From an uncultured Bacteroidota bacterium (GTDB lineage Bacteria; Bacteroidota; Bacteroidia; Chitinophagales; Chitinophagaceae), in contig CAIVEW010000060.1 of NCBI GenBank assembly GCA_903905065.1, positions 1 to 64,000 of the forward strand: a stretch of 64,000 nucleotides of DNA, read 5' to 3'. This document shows positions 54,802-62,696 of the stretch, one piece after another. Below the pieces are notes generated by a model. The model was not told the origin of the DNA. It was given only the letters and a program-made list of their open reading frames with translations, and did not search any database. Each line of letters begins with the position of its first letter. The stretch's first letter is position 1. Position numbers and translations under genes: made by a program.

Positions 54802-56679
54802 ATGAAAAAGATCAACCTCATCCTCGCTTTTTTAGCATTATTTTTTTCTTCCAGGGCACAATTGCCAGCTCTTCCGCCACGGCCTGCTGTTGATGTTTCT
54901 CTTGCACCTTTTTATCATGGCGTAGCTTCCGGCGACCCGCTGTCAGACCGCGTAATAATATGGACAAGAGTGACACCAACTGTGTTTGGCAGTATGAGCG
55001 TAAATTGGGAAATGGCAACAGATACGCTGTTCACCTCTGTAGTGAATTCAGGCAGTGTAACAACTGATTCATCCCTTGATTATACAGTAAAAGTGGACGT
55101 GACCGGCCTAAATCCTAACACGTGGTACTACTATCGTTTTCATTCGGGAGGTGCCTTTTCAATAGCTGGAAGGACAAAAACACTTCCTGTTGGAAATGTT
55201 GACAGTATCCGCCTGGCGATTTTTTCGTGCTCCGATTTTCAAACCGGCTATTTCAATGCGTTCAGGGATGTTGCCAGTCGTAACGATCTCTCCGCGATTT
55301 TGCATCTCGGTGACTGGTACTATGAATATCTTGCCGGGGGTAGTGACGCCAGCGGCGATACCACCCGCTATCACGCCCTCACACATGATGCTTTCACTCT
55401 TAGCGATTATCGCCTATGGCAGTCGCAATACAAACTTGATGATGATACAAGGGCCATGCTGGAGCAATACCCCTTGATACCTATATGGGACGACCATGAA
55501 TCGGCAAACAACTCCTGGTATAGCGGCGCTCAAAATCATAATCCTGCAACACAGGGTCCATGGTTCACCAGGAAGAACGCGGCTAAACAGGCCTATTTCG
55601 AATGGAACCCTATCAGGCCGTTAGCGACAGGCAACGATACGATCATTCACCGCAACTTTGAGTTTGGCGATCTTTTCAACCTGATCATGCTGGACACAAG
55701 GCTCGAAGGACGCGATTCTTCGCTCGGTTCGTTGCTTTCTCCCACAAACGCCTATATGATCGACACCAACAGGCAAATGCTGGGCCCGGTGCAGCTTGCA
55801 TGGTTCAAGAGCCAGCTGAGTGACGCAACCACTAAATGGAAGATCATTGGCAACCAGGTAATGATATCGCCACTCAACTTATTTGGCGAGGTGTTAAATG
55901 GAGATCAATGGGACGGTTATCCTGCAGAAAAGGATCGCGTGCTTTCCTACATTTCGCAAAACAATATCAATGATGTCGTTTTCTGTAGCGGCGATATTCA
56001 CACTTCATTTGCCAATGACATACCCGGTAAAGACTCTACGTATTCCGCTTCCACCGGCGCCGGCTCTGTAGCTACAGAGATGATCGGCTCCTCCATTACT
56101 TCAACAGCGAGTGTTCCTCCGGGTGGCGCTGCGGCAGTGACACTGGCCAATCCGTGGTTAAAATATATTGACTTCACTGATCGCGGGTATCTGCTGCTTG
56201 ACATCAACAAAACACGGGCACAGGGAGACTATATCCATGTGAGCGGAACGGCCTCAAAGACATTTACAACAACCGATGCGGCTCAATGGGAAAACCTGGA
56301 TGGTGAGCATCATCTGAGAACGGCATCTTCGGTATTGGGCCCTAATCCGGGGAACCCTCCGCTGGTATCGCCTTTCCCTATGGGAGCTTCAACGGGGGTT
56401 AAGCCTGTTGCTAATACGGGCATGATCATATTTAACTGCTATCCTAATCCTTCTATTAATGAGGTAGTTCTGCAGTACTATCTCGATCAGCCGTCAAAAA
56501 TTGCGATTAACATCACCGATATGAGTGGCAGGATCATTTACGATGAAACAACAAAGGAGCAGCCAAACGGCGTAAACATTTCGGAGATAAATACCTCTGG
56601 CTTCCCTGACGGAGCATATATTATCTCCCTGAAGTCGGACAACGGTGTTTATACCAAAAAAATAATTAAAGGCAAATAA
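54802..56679 (+). CDS. PhoD-type alkaline phosphatase with T9SS tail
   Basis: 625 residues from the ATG at 54802 (a TTG 24 nt earlier overlaps the promoter box). Signal peptide MKKINLILAFLALFFSSRAQ. GVASGDPLSDRVIIWTRVTP, AIFSCSDFQTGYFNAFRDVASR, LHLGDWYYEY, PIWDDHESANNSWYSG, WKIIGNQVMISP and VVFCSGDIHTSFAND are the metal-ligand blocks of PhoD phosphatases/phosphodiesterases. The last 85 residues (CYPNPSINEVVLQY start, FPDGAYIISL near the end) form a T9SS type A domain, so it is exported by T9SS rather than Tat. Likely releases phosphate from organic esters outside the cell. Confidence 0.9.
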   Translation: MKKINLILAFLALFFSSRAQLPALPPRPAVDVSLAPFYHGVASGDPLSDRVIIWTRVTPTVFGSMSVNWEMATDTLFTSVVNSGSVTTDSSLDYTVKVDVTGLNPNTWYYYRFHSGGAFSIAGRTKTLPVGNVDSIRLAIFSCSDFQTGYFNAFRDVASRNDLSAILHLGDWYYEYLAGGSDASGDTTRYHALTHDAFTLSDYRLWQSQYKLDDDTRAMLEQYPLIPIWDDHESANNSWYSGAQNHNPATQGPWFTRKNAAKQAYFEWNPIRPLATGNDTIIHRNFEFGDLFNLIMLDTRLEGRDSSLGSLLSPTNAYMIDTNRQMLGPVQLAWFKSQLSDATTKWKIIGNQVMISPLNLFGEVLNGDQWDGYPAEKDRVLSYISQNNINDVVFCSGDIHTSFANDIPGKDSTYSASTGAGSVATEMIGSSITSTASVPPGGAAAVTLANPWLKYIDFTDRGYLLLDINKTRAQGDYIHVSGTASKTFTTTDAAQWENLDGEHHLRTASSVLGPNPGNPPLVSPFPMGASTGVKPVANTGMIIFNCYPNPSINEVVLQYYLDQPSKIAINITDMSGRIIYDETTKEQPNGVNISEINTSGFPDGAYIISLKSDNGVYTKKIIKGK

Positions 56680-56692
56680 CTACTGCCTTAAA

Positions 56693-56734
56693 CAAAGATC
56701 CGTAATGAAGGAGGACCTTCATTACGGATCTTTG
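56693..56734. terminator. 19-bp perfect hairpin after phoD-like gene
   Basis: Arms 56693-56711 and 56716-56734 are exact complements around a 4-nt loop; only a short T run, so it may act mainly as a processing or bidirectional signal. Confidence 0.75.
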
Positions 56735-56806
56735 CTTAGTAGGGTAAATTACATGCGTATACGTTTACTTTCATAAACGGAGTGGTGTTGGTTAAAACAA
56801 GTATTA

Positions 56807-57172
56807 ATGAGCAAATGGTTTATTTTATTCATATTTCTATTTGGCGCTTTTTTTGGAAATTGTGTTATCCATAGCAAGGTTCAATATAACTACCCCGAGA
56901 ATATGCCGGTGGTTGAAAAGGAAAAGCTTTTTGCAGTATTTGAGAAAGGGAGAAAGCTGTATAAAATGAATTGTTCGGGTTGTCACGGCATTTTCGCAAA
57001 AGGGAAGGATGGCATTCCCAATTTTAATGCGAAGCAGATCGATAATTATGCAGCGAGGTATCTAAACCGTGACCCAAAGAACCATGCGGTTGCTATACAT
57101 ATGGACCCTGAGCAGCTAAATGATATCTTCATGTTTTTGCGTTTCAGGAAAAAGGATGCTACAACCGAATAA
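56807..57172 (+). CDS. Small membrane-anchored cytochrome c
   Basis: 121 residues. Uncleaved or cleavable N-terminal helix (WFILFIFLFGAFFGNCVIH), then a single haem motif NCSGCHG (CxxCH) near residue 61 and a distal IHMDPEQLNDIFMFLRF, where the Met is the likely sixth ligand. A one-haem class I cytochrome, probably periplasmic and membrane-tethered; electron donor and acceptor unknown. No oxidase genes adjoin. Confidence 0.86.
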   Translation: MSKWFILFIFLFGAFFGNCVIHSKVQYNYPENMPVVEKEKLFAVFEKGRKLYKMNCSGCHGIFAKGKDGIPNFNAKQIDNYAARYLNRDPKNHAVAIHMDPEQLNDIFMFLRFRKKDATTE

Positions 57173-57202
57173 CTCTGTGCCGCTTTTTTTGCGCATAGAC
57201 AT

Positions 57203-57210
57203 TATTTTTG
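57203..57210 (+). promoter_or_regulatory. -7 box of AlkD-like gene
   Basis: TATTTTTG, 17 nt before the ATG at 57228. -33 element unclear. Confidence 0.4.
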
Positions 57211-57227
57211 CTCAATTCTGACTTACT

Positions 57228-57935
57228 ATGACATCAACAGAAATTCTGCAGCAACTGAAAACATTGGGCATGCCCTCCATAAAGAGCGTACTGCTAAAGC
57301 ACGGCATACAGGAGCCGCTATACGGTGTGAAGATCGAGGAACTGAAAAAGATACAGAAGAAAATAAAAGAAGGACATGAGTTGTCTCTGCAACTCTATAG
57401 GACCGGCATATATGACGCTATGTACCTTGCGGGCCTGATAGCCGAGCCAGAAAAAATGTCGGCGAAAGAATTGCAGGAGTGGGTGCAGCTTGCTAATGCA
57501 CCTGTGCTTTATGAAACAACTGTGGCATCTGTGGCCGCCGAGAGCAAGCATGGGCTGGAACTAGCGAAGAAATGGATAGCGTCGAAAGAAGCTGGTATAG
57601 CCAGCGCAGGCTGGGCTACCCTTGCGGATATAGTATCGATAAAGGATGACAGCGAGCTGGATATACCGATGTTGAAAGAACTGTTGGGCAAAGTGGCCGC
57701 AACTATAGATAATAGCCCCAACCGGGTAAAGGCCGCTATGAATGGTTTTATGATAGCTGTGGGCACCTATGTAAAAGAACTGAACAGCCTTGCAAAACAA
57801 ACCGCGCAGAAAATTGGCAAGGTAAAAGTGGATATGGGCGATACCGCCTGCAAGGTGCCTTTTGCAATAGATTATATTGAGAAAGCTGAGGGAAAAAATG
57901 CCATTGGGAAAAAGAAGAAAACGGCGCGGTGTTAA
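57228..57935 (+). CDS. AlkD-like DNA alkylation repair protein
   Basis: 235 residues, nearly all helical, with HEAT-like pairs (for example YGVKIEELKKIQKKIKEGH, LSLQLYRTGIYDAMYLAGLI, ELAKKWIASKEAGIASAGWATLADIV). The pattern fits the AlkC/AlkD superfamily of base-excision glycosylases that remove N3/N7-alkylated purines. The first AlkD helices are shortened and I cannot place all catalytic residues, so a non-enzymatic HEAT protein is possible. Basic tail KKKKTARC. A CCCCTAAAGGG-type repeat starts at the stop codon. Confidence 0.78.
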   Translation: MTSTEILQQLKTLGMPSIKSVLLKHGIQEPLYGVKIEELKKIQKKIKEGHELSLQLYRTGIYDAMYLAGLIAEPEKMSAKELQEWVQLANAPVLYETTVASVAAESKHGLELAKKWIASKEAGIASAGWATLADIVSIKDDSELDIPMLKELLGKVAATIDNSPNRVKAAMNGFMIAVGTYVKELNSLAKQTAQKIGKVKVDMGDTACKVPFAIDYIEKAEGKNAIGKKKKTARC

Positions 57936-57952
57936 CCCCCGGCCCCTAAAGG
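57932..57952. repeat. CCCCTTTAGGGG-type repeat after AlkD-like gene
   Basis: acccccggcccctaaaggga overlaps the stop of the AlkD-like gene, in inverted orientation. Confidence 0.75.
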
Positions 57953-58022
57953 GAGTTTGTTACGGCCAGGATATTTAGCAACAGATCTTTAATCACCATC
58001 GCATTTCCAAAAACTCAAGTCT

Positions 58023-58619
58023 ATGTACTCAAAATTCAGAGCAAGAGTTCAGAAGATATTAGCGATTCCTGAAGAGGAGTGCGATGCTTTTTTTGCTTCA
58101 GAAAAGATACCCAGAACCCTAAACGCGAAAGAATTTTTTATAAGGGAAAATGAGACTTGCCACGAGATAGCGTTTGTGGACAAAGGGGTATTGCGCATGT
58201 ATTATCTCTCCCCTGACGGCAAGGAGATCAACACTATGTTCTTCTTTGAAAATGATTTCGCAACTTCTTTCCAGAGCCTCCTGCTGCAAAAACCCAGCAG
58301 GTATTTTATCCAGGCGTTAGACGACTGCGAGTTGATCACTGTAGCATACGATACTTTGCAGAATGCCTATGAACACTCGCAACTGTGGAATAAATTCGGC
58401 AGGATCATTGCCGAAAAAAGCTACATCATCTCCGAGAAACGGATCGAGAGCCTGTTATTTCTTGATGCTGAAGAATGTTACCTGAACCTCGTAAAAACCT
58501 ATCCCAAAGTATTCGATCAGGTGCCACTCTATCATATCGCATCCTACCTCGGCATAGAACGCGAGAGCCTCAGCAGACTGAGGAAAAAACTGTCCAAACC
58601 GAAGACGATTGTAACCTAG
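58023..58619 (+). CDS. Crp/Fnr family transcriptional regulator
   Basis: 198 residues. N-terminal cyclic-nucleotide-binding-type barrel (NETCHEIAFVDKGVLRMYYLSPDGKEINTMFFFENDF is split by typical turns) and a C-terminal winged helix VPLYHIASYLGIERESLSRLRKKL. No FNR cysteines, and the cAMP-binding motif is degenerate, so the ligand may be something else or absent, as in many Bacteroidota members. It precedes a DinB-family gene by 51 bp and may form an operon with it. Confidence 0.92.
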   Translation: MYSKFRARVQKILAIPEEECDAFFASEKIPRTLNAKEFFIRENETCHEIAFVDKGVLRMYYLSPDGKEINTMFFFENDFATSFQSLLLQKPSRYFIQALDDCELITVAYDTLQNAYEHSQLWNKFGRIIAEKSYIISEKRIESLLFLDAEECYLNLVKTYPKVFDQVPLYHIASYLGIERESLSRLRKKLSKPKTIVT

Positions 58620-58670
58620 GTCAATTTTTGAAAGCCGAACGATGCTGAATTTTGTGCCATAAAATCATCT

Positions 58671-59225
58671 ATGACACAGAAAAAGATCATTGAGAAACTT
58701 CATGCTGCCTTCGCTGAAGTTGAGGCAACTGCCAACCTTGTTCCTGAAGCAAATTTCTTTCAAAGGCCTGTAACTGATAAGTGGTCGGTGGCGGAAAACG
58801 TGGAGCACTTGTTCCTTGCCGTAAAGCCATTGGTTGGCCTGTTTGGCAAACCAGATGTAATGCTGATACAGTGGGGCAAAAGCGGCCGGGCATCCCGCAG
58901 TTATGACCAGGTTGTTGCCACTTATCTGGAGAAGGTTGGCAACGTGGGCGTCAACGCCTTTATAACCTCGCCGGACAACATGTCCAACTCAAAACAGGAA
59001 CTTATTGAGAACCTAAAAGGCATCAATAATAAATTCCTTGCACGGACATCATTATTTACAGAACAAGAATTGGACATGTACCAGGTGCCGCATCCACTAA
59101 TAGGATTGCTCACGTGCCGGGAGTTCCTGTATTTTACGCATTACCATACGCTGCGGCACGGCGAAACCATAAAAAAGCTGATGAGCCCCATCCAGGCCTT
59201 CCCCCAGGGGAAAGGAGGTGTTTAG
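58671..59225 (+). CDS. DinB family protein
   Basis: 184 residues. Four-helix DinB/YfiT fold: NFFQRPVTDKWSVAENVEHLFLAVKPLVGLF holds the first metal His, and LTCREFLYFTHYHTLRHGETIKKL the HxxxH pair. Such proteins are metal-dependent hydrolases or thiol transferases with diverse substrates. Probably cotranscribed with the upstream Crp regulator. The C-terminal FPQGKGGV is encoded by a fragment of the cccccaggggaaaggagg repeat class. Confidence 0.88.
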   Translation: MTQKKIIEKLHAAFAEVEATANLVPEANFFQRPVTDKWSVAENVEHLFLAVKPLVGLFGKPDVMLIQWGKSGRASRSYDQVVATYLEKVGNVGVNAFITSPDNMSNSKQELIENLKGINNKFLARTSLFTEQELDMYQVPHPLIGLLTCREFLYFTHYHTLRHGETIKKLMSPIQAFPQGKGGV

Positions 59226-59346
59226 TAGTTCGGCGAGGTTAAAAAAGGCTTGCAAAGGCACGGTCTTCCATATAGCGGATTTAAAGCCCTCAAGCGCGAG
59301 TGCTTGCATCCCCTAGCCCCCCTCGCCAACGCACCAGCCCTGCGCT

Positions 59347-59368
59347 TAAGGGGGAATCCCCTTATTTT
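59347..59368 (+). terminator. Possible terminator after DinB gene
   Basis: 7-bp stem taagggg / cccctta with 4-nt loop, then four T. It lies within a G/C-run repeat remnant. Confidence 0.45.
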
Positions 59369-59422
59369 GCTTTGAGAAGGCGCGGAGCAGAGTACATATG
59401 TTTTAGCCTATGCTAATTGTAT

Positions 59423-60418
59423 TCACACTGCCATCAGACTACAACCTCTCAGCGCACTATGATCCATTCGCCCCAATACTTCGAAGGAGCCGTTGGGAAA
59501 TATAGTACCGATGTCCTCTGTAGCGATAAAAGCGCATGAGTTGATGTTTGCGAGGTCTATTATGTTGAGGCAACCTGTGCCGTGCTCCGATACGTCTAAG
59601 GGATCGTTTATATCCCTGACAAGTAAGCGCATAGTATTGGTGCATTTAAAAATGCCGCCGGAAGTGGCATAAGCCTGCGAGAGCAGCTCGGTCATTCCGT
59701 ATTCTGAGTGGATCTCATGGAGCTGCCACTGTTTTTTCAGTATTGCGTGTACTTCAGCACGTGTGAGTTCTTCTCGCCGTCCCTTCATGCCGCCTGTTTC
59801 CATTACTATCGTTGACGAAAGCTGCATTGGGAACGCATCGGCAAAGTCAAGCAGCGCAAAGGTGACGCCGAGCAACAATACTTTCTGCTTTTCTTTTTCG
59901 AGGCGCGAAAGTACCTCACTGAGTTTTTCCCATTCATTTATATAAAAGCCGCTTTCCGGATGGCGGCTCTGCTCCATCAACGTTTTGGCCATATACACCA
60001 GCGATGCATTTTGTCGCTCCAGATAGGACGGCAGCAATGCCAGGATCACGTATTCCGCAGGGTCTCCATAAAACAGTTCAAACCCCTGCAGCAGCGATGC
60101 GCGGTAAATTGCAGCATTTGTTACGTAATGTTTCGATGCTTGCTCGCCGGTTGTACCACTGCTTTCAAATATGAGCTCGGCAGAATGAGTGTTTCCAGTT
60201 ATTACTTTATGAGCCTTGAAAAAAGAAACAGGCAAAAAAGGTATTTGCAATATTGATTTAACGTTTGTTAGATTGGCATGCAATAGGTCGCAGTAATCAT
60301 GGTAGAGTTTGTTATTTTCATATTGATACCGGAACACGTCCAGCGCAATAGCCGTGAAATTATCCGGCGCAGCAGACAGGACAATATCTGAATTATTTAA
60401 CGATATATTATAAGGCAC
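59423..60418 (-). CDS. LuxE/PaaK-family acyltransferase
   Basis: 331 residues, GTG start. FESSGTTGEQASKHYV is the phosphate loop of the adenylate-forming superfamily, and HSEYGMTELLSQAY the YGxTE motif; PFLPVSFFKAHKVITG and the final FEVLGRMDHSALRGC (G-R-D) also fit acyl-protein synthetase LuxE. It would activate an acyl or aryl acid and pass it to an acceptor. No luxCD or phenylacetate genes adjoin, so the substrate is unknown. Divergent from the gene at 60438 with 19 bp between starts. Confidence 0.86.
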   Translation of the reverse strand: MPYNISLNNSDIVLSAAPDNFTAIALDVFRYQYENNKLYHDYCDLLHANLTNVKSILQIPFLPVSFFKAHKVITGNTHSAELIFESSGTTGEQASKHYVTNAAIYRASLLQGFELFYGDPAEYVILALLPSYLERQNASLVYMAKTLMEQSRHPESGFYINEWEKLSEVLSRLEKEKQKVLLLGVTFALLDFADAFPMQLSSTIVMETGGMKGRREELTRAEVHAILKKQWQLHEIHSEYGMTELLSQAYATSGGIFKCTNTMRLLVRDINDPLDVSEHGTGCLNIIDLANINSCAFIATEDIGTIFPNGSFEVLGRMDHSALRGCSLMAV

Positions 60419-60424
60419 TTTTAT

Positions 60425-60432
60425 TATCTTTG
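60425..60432 (+). promoter_or_regulatory. -7 promoter box of lipoprotein gene
   Basis: TATCTTTG ends 5 nt before the ATG at 60438; implies a leaderless transcript. Confidence 0.5.
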
Positions 60433-60437
60433 GTTAG

Positions 60438-60920
60438 ATGAAAGTCCGGTACTTATTTTTTTTGTTATTCATCTCTGTGACAATTTTCTCTTGCCAGAAG
60501 AGTAATAATGTGTCAAAGATACCGCACATAGCGCTATTATATTTTGGCTCAGGTGAAGGAACGGACTCAATAAGGCTGAATTTCGACACCGCATTTCTAC
60601 AATTTTCCATTGTTGATGGGGACGCGGATCTGGGCAATGACCCGAATGGCAGCCAAAAAGACATTTACATAAAAGACTTCAGGTATGATACCGGCTTCGC
60701 AGGTTACTTCTTCCCGGCCATTGACCAAAGCATAGAAGATCCTAAAAAAGGTATCCAGGGCACGTGCACTTTTGAGTTTACCCCTGATATCCTTACGTCG
60801 CGCAGCGACTCGCTGCATATGGCAACGGGAGATACGACCCATTTTGAGGTCTATATCATGGATCGGGCCGGGCACCAGAGCAACCACATAGTTACCGGGC
60901 CTATCATCATGCGGCCATAA
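60438..60920 (+). CDS. Hypothetical lipoprotein
   Basis: 160 residues. Lipobox IFSC with Cys19 after MKVRYLFFLLFISVT. The body has FDTAFLQFSIVDGDADLGN followed by NPNGSQKDIYIKDFRY, VPGTCTFEFTPDILT-like strands and DRAGHQSNHIVTGPIIM, an Ig-like or DUF-type beta domain common in Bacteroidota lipoproteins of unknown function. Probably outer-membrane. Confidence 0.75.
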   Translation: MKVRYLFFLLFISVTIFSCQKSNNVSKIPHIALLYFGSGEGTDSIRLNFDTAFLQFSIVDGDADLGNDPNGSQKDIYIKDFRYDTGFAGYFFPAIDQSIEDPKKGIQGTCTFEFTPDILTSRSDSLHMATGDTTHFEVYIMDRAGHQSNHIVTGPIIMRP

Positions 60921-61042
60921 GCCCGTATTTTTTATCGGAATTAGCGGTTAAGAAGGTGTTACCAGGCATGACAACTATGAAAAGATAATGATAATCTATT
61001 GTTCGTTAACCAATAAAACCTGTAAATTGCATACTCATTTTT

Positions 61043-61777
61043 ATGCAGTCGATTTTATTTCAGGATATGGGACGTGTGGCATACGATGCTGCATGGGAAT
61101 ACCAGGAGTCTTTGCTGCAGGCAAACCTGGAATTGAAGGCGCGATGGTATAACGTACCGGGAGCGCTCCCTGAAAATAACGGCACTCTAAATCACCTTCT
61201 TTTTTGCGAACATCCATCTGTTTATACCATAGGCAAGAGCGGCCACATGGAAAATCTGCTGGTAAATGATGCAAGGCTGAAGGAACTGAATGTATCCTTT
61301 TTCAAAACTAACAGGGGCGGTGATATTACGTATCATGGCCCAGGCCAGGTGGTGGGCTACCCTATTCTTGACCTTGAGCATTTTGTTACCGACCTTGGAA
61401 AGTATATGCGCAACCTCGAGGAAGCGATCATCCGTACCTTATCTCATTATGGTATCGACGGCGGAAGATTGCCTGGAGCCACCGGTGTGTGGCTTGATGC
61501 GGAGACCAAGGGGAGGGCCCGGAAAATATGCGCAATGGGTGTGCGGTGCAGCCGGTGGGTGACGATGCATGGCTTTGCGCTTAACGTTAATACTGACCTC
61601 CGCTATTTCGATTATATAGTGCCCTGTGGCATTACCGATAAAAGCGTTACATCTATTCAGAAGGAATTAGGTTATATAGTCGATGAACAGGAAGTAAAAA
61701 ATATTCTGAAGTATGAATTTGGGTCAGTATTTAATGCTGAAATAATAAACGAACCAGTCAGTGTCACAGCAGCGTAA
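61043..61777 (+). CDS. lipB: Lipoyl(octanoyl) transferase
   Basis: 244 residues. Moves octanoyl from ACP to lipoyl domains of dehydrogenases. Motifs HPSVYTIGKSG, NRGGDITYHGPGQVVGYPIL, KICAMGVRCSRWVTMHGFALN (active-site Lys) and VPCGITDKSVTS (active-site Cys) are intact, and length is normal. lipA is not adjacent. It overlaps the next gene by 17 bp, which suggests coupled translation. Confidence 0.97.
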   Translation: MQSILFQDMGRVAYDAAWEYQESLLQANLELKARWYNVPGALPENNGTLNHLLFCEHPSVYTIGKSGHMENLLVNDARLKELNVSFFKTNRGGDITYHGPGQVVGYPILDLEHFVTDLGKYMRNLEEAIIRTLSHYGIDGGRLPGATGVWLDAETKGRARKICAMGVRCSRWVTMHGFALNVNTDLRYFDYIVPCGITDKSVTSIQKELGYIVDEQEVKNILKYEFGSVFNAEIINEPVSVTAA

Positions 61778-62384
61778 AATCACATATTATTGGGGCGACC
61801 AAAGCCTGCTCATTACATTGGGCAACAGAACCAATGGGCGCATACGTGCGTTGTATTTTGTTGAATTTATGTTCACAATGGCTATGGCCACCATTTTCCT
61901 GCTACAGGCGCTGCCTTTAAACCATAATTTTGTACACTGGGTGGCATGTATCGGGGCTTCATCTATTTACCTGCTTGCCGCTAACCGATTCCTGTCCCGC
62001 ATGTTCTTCAATGAGCGGCTGCTGCTCGACCAACAATCTTTTACGATCATTAAAAAGTCGCTTTTCTCCCAAAATATAAAGCGCTACCACTGGCGGCAGA
62101 TAGGCACCCTGCACTATGAGGGCAAAGGCCGCAAGACCGATCATCCGCTGAAAGGCATGTGCTACGACTATCTTGGCTTTGAAACACAAGAACATCTTAT
62201 ACAGAGCCTGCACCATAATGGCAATCTCTACTTCGACACCAATGACGGAAGGGTGTATTTCGCATCCGGCGTTTACTCATGGGATGCGGAGGAAATGGTG
62301 CAGATGATGAAGCTCTACATCGGCTCTTCTCTGCAACTGGGGCCAGAGTGGAAGGAAATGCTGCAGGAAACCCCCGGCCCCTAG
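61761..62384 (+). CDS. Hypothetical two-helix membrane protein
   Basis: 207 residues, GTG start inside the end of lipB. Two transmembrane helices (about 30-50 and 57-75) are followed by a soluble domain of about 120 residues (LLLDQQSFTIIKKSLFSQNIKRYHWRQIGTLHYEG and YFASGVYSWDAEEMVQMMKLYI, read in pieces), resembling a PH-like fold after a membrane anchor. No family recognised. The C-terminal ETPGP and the TAG stop are made by a ccccggcccctag repeat copy. Confidence 0.65.
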   Translation: MSQQRKITYYWGDQSLLITLGNRTNGRIRALYFVEFMFTMAMATIFLLQALPLNHNFVHWVACIGASSIYLLAANRFLSRMFFNERLLLDQQSFTIIKKSLFSQNIKRYHWRQIGTLHYEGKGRKTDHPLKGMCYDYLGFETQEHLIQSLHHNGNLYFDTNDGRVYFASGVYSWDAEEMVQMMKLYIGSSLQLGPEWKEMLQETPGP

Positions 62385-62386
62385 AA
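62370..62386. repeat. CCCCTTTAGGGG-type repeat, partial
   Basis: acccccggcccctaga; it supplies the last codons and stop of the gene ending at 62384. Confidence 0.65.
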
Positions 62387-62696
62387 TAACACTCATGAAT
62401 ATTTTATTTTGTTTACGCGATCGTCATCGTTGAAAAAACACTATGATAAAATCATAGAACGCCGTTTTCTTTGAGCATATCGAAAAATCAAAAATGCCTT
62501 CGCGATTTTAATATCGAAACATCACCTTGGTCAATTGTTTACATCAATTCACGTAAGCGCATCAACGCATTAACATTCATCAGAATGAATCAAACTTACA
62601 CAATGCGATACAAAATTAACATTAACATAATATAGAACGTGGAGTAATTAATGTTTTTGTTTTTATTTTCGATTTATTAATTTAACCCATACTTAC
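62385..62696. other. AT-rich gene-free stretch
   Basis: 312 bp without a gene. It becomes strongly AT-rich towards the downstream start. No clear TAnnTTTG promoter or terminator was seen. Confidence 0.6.
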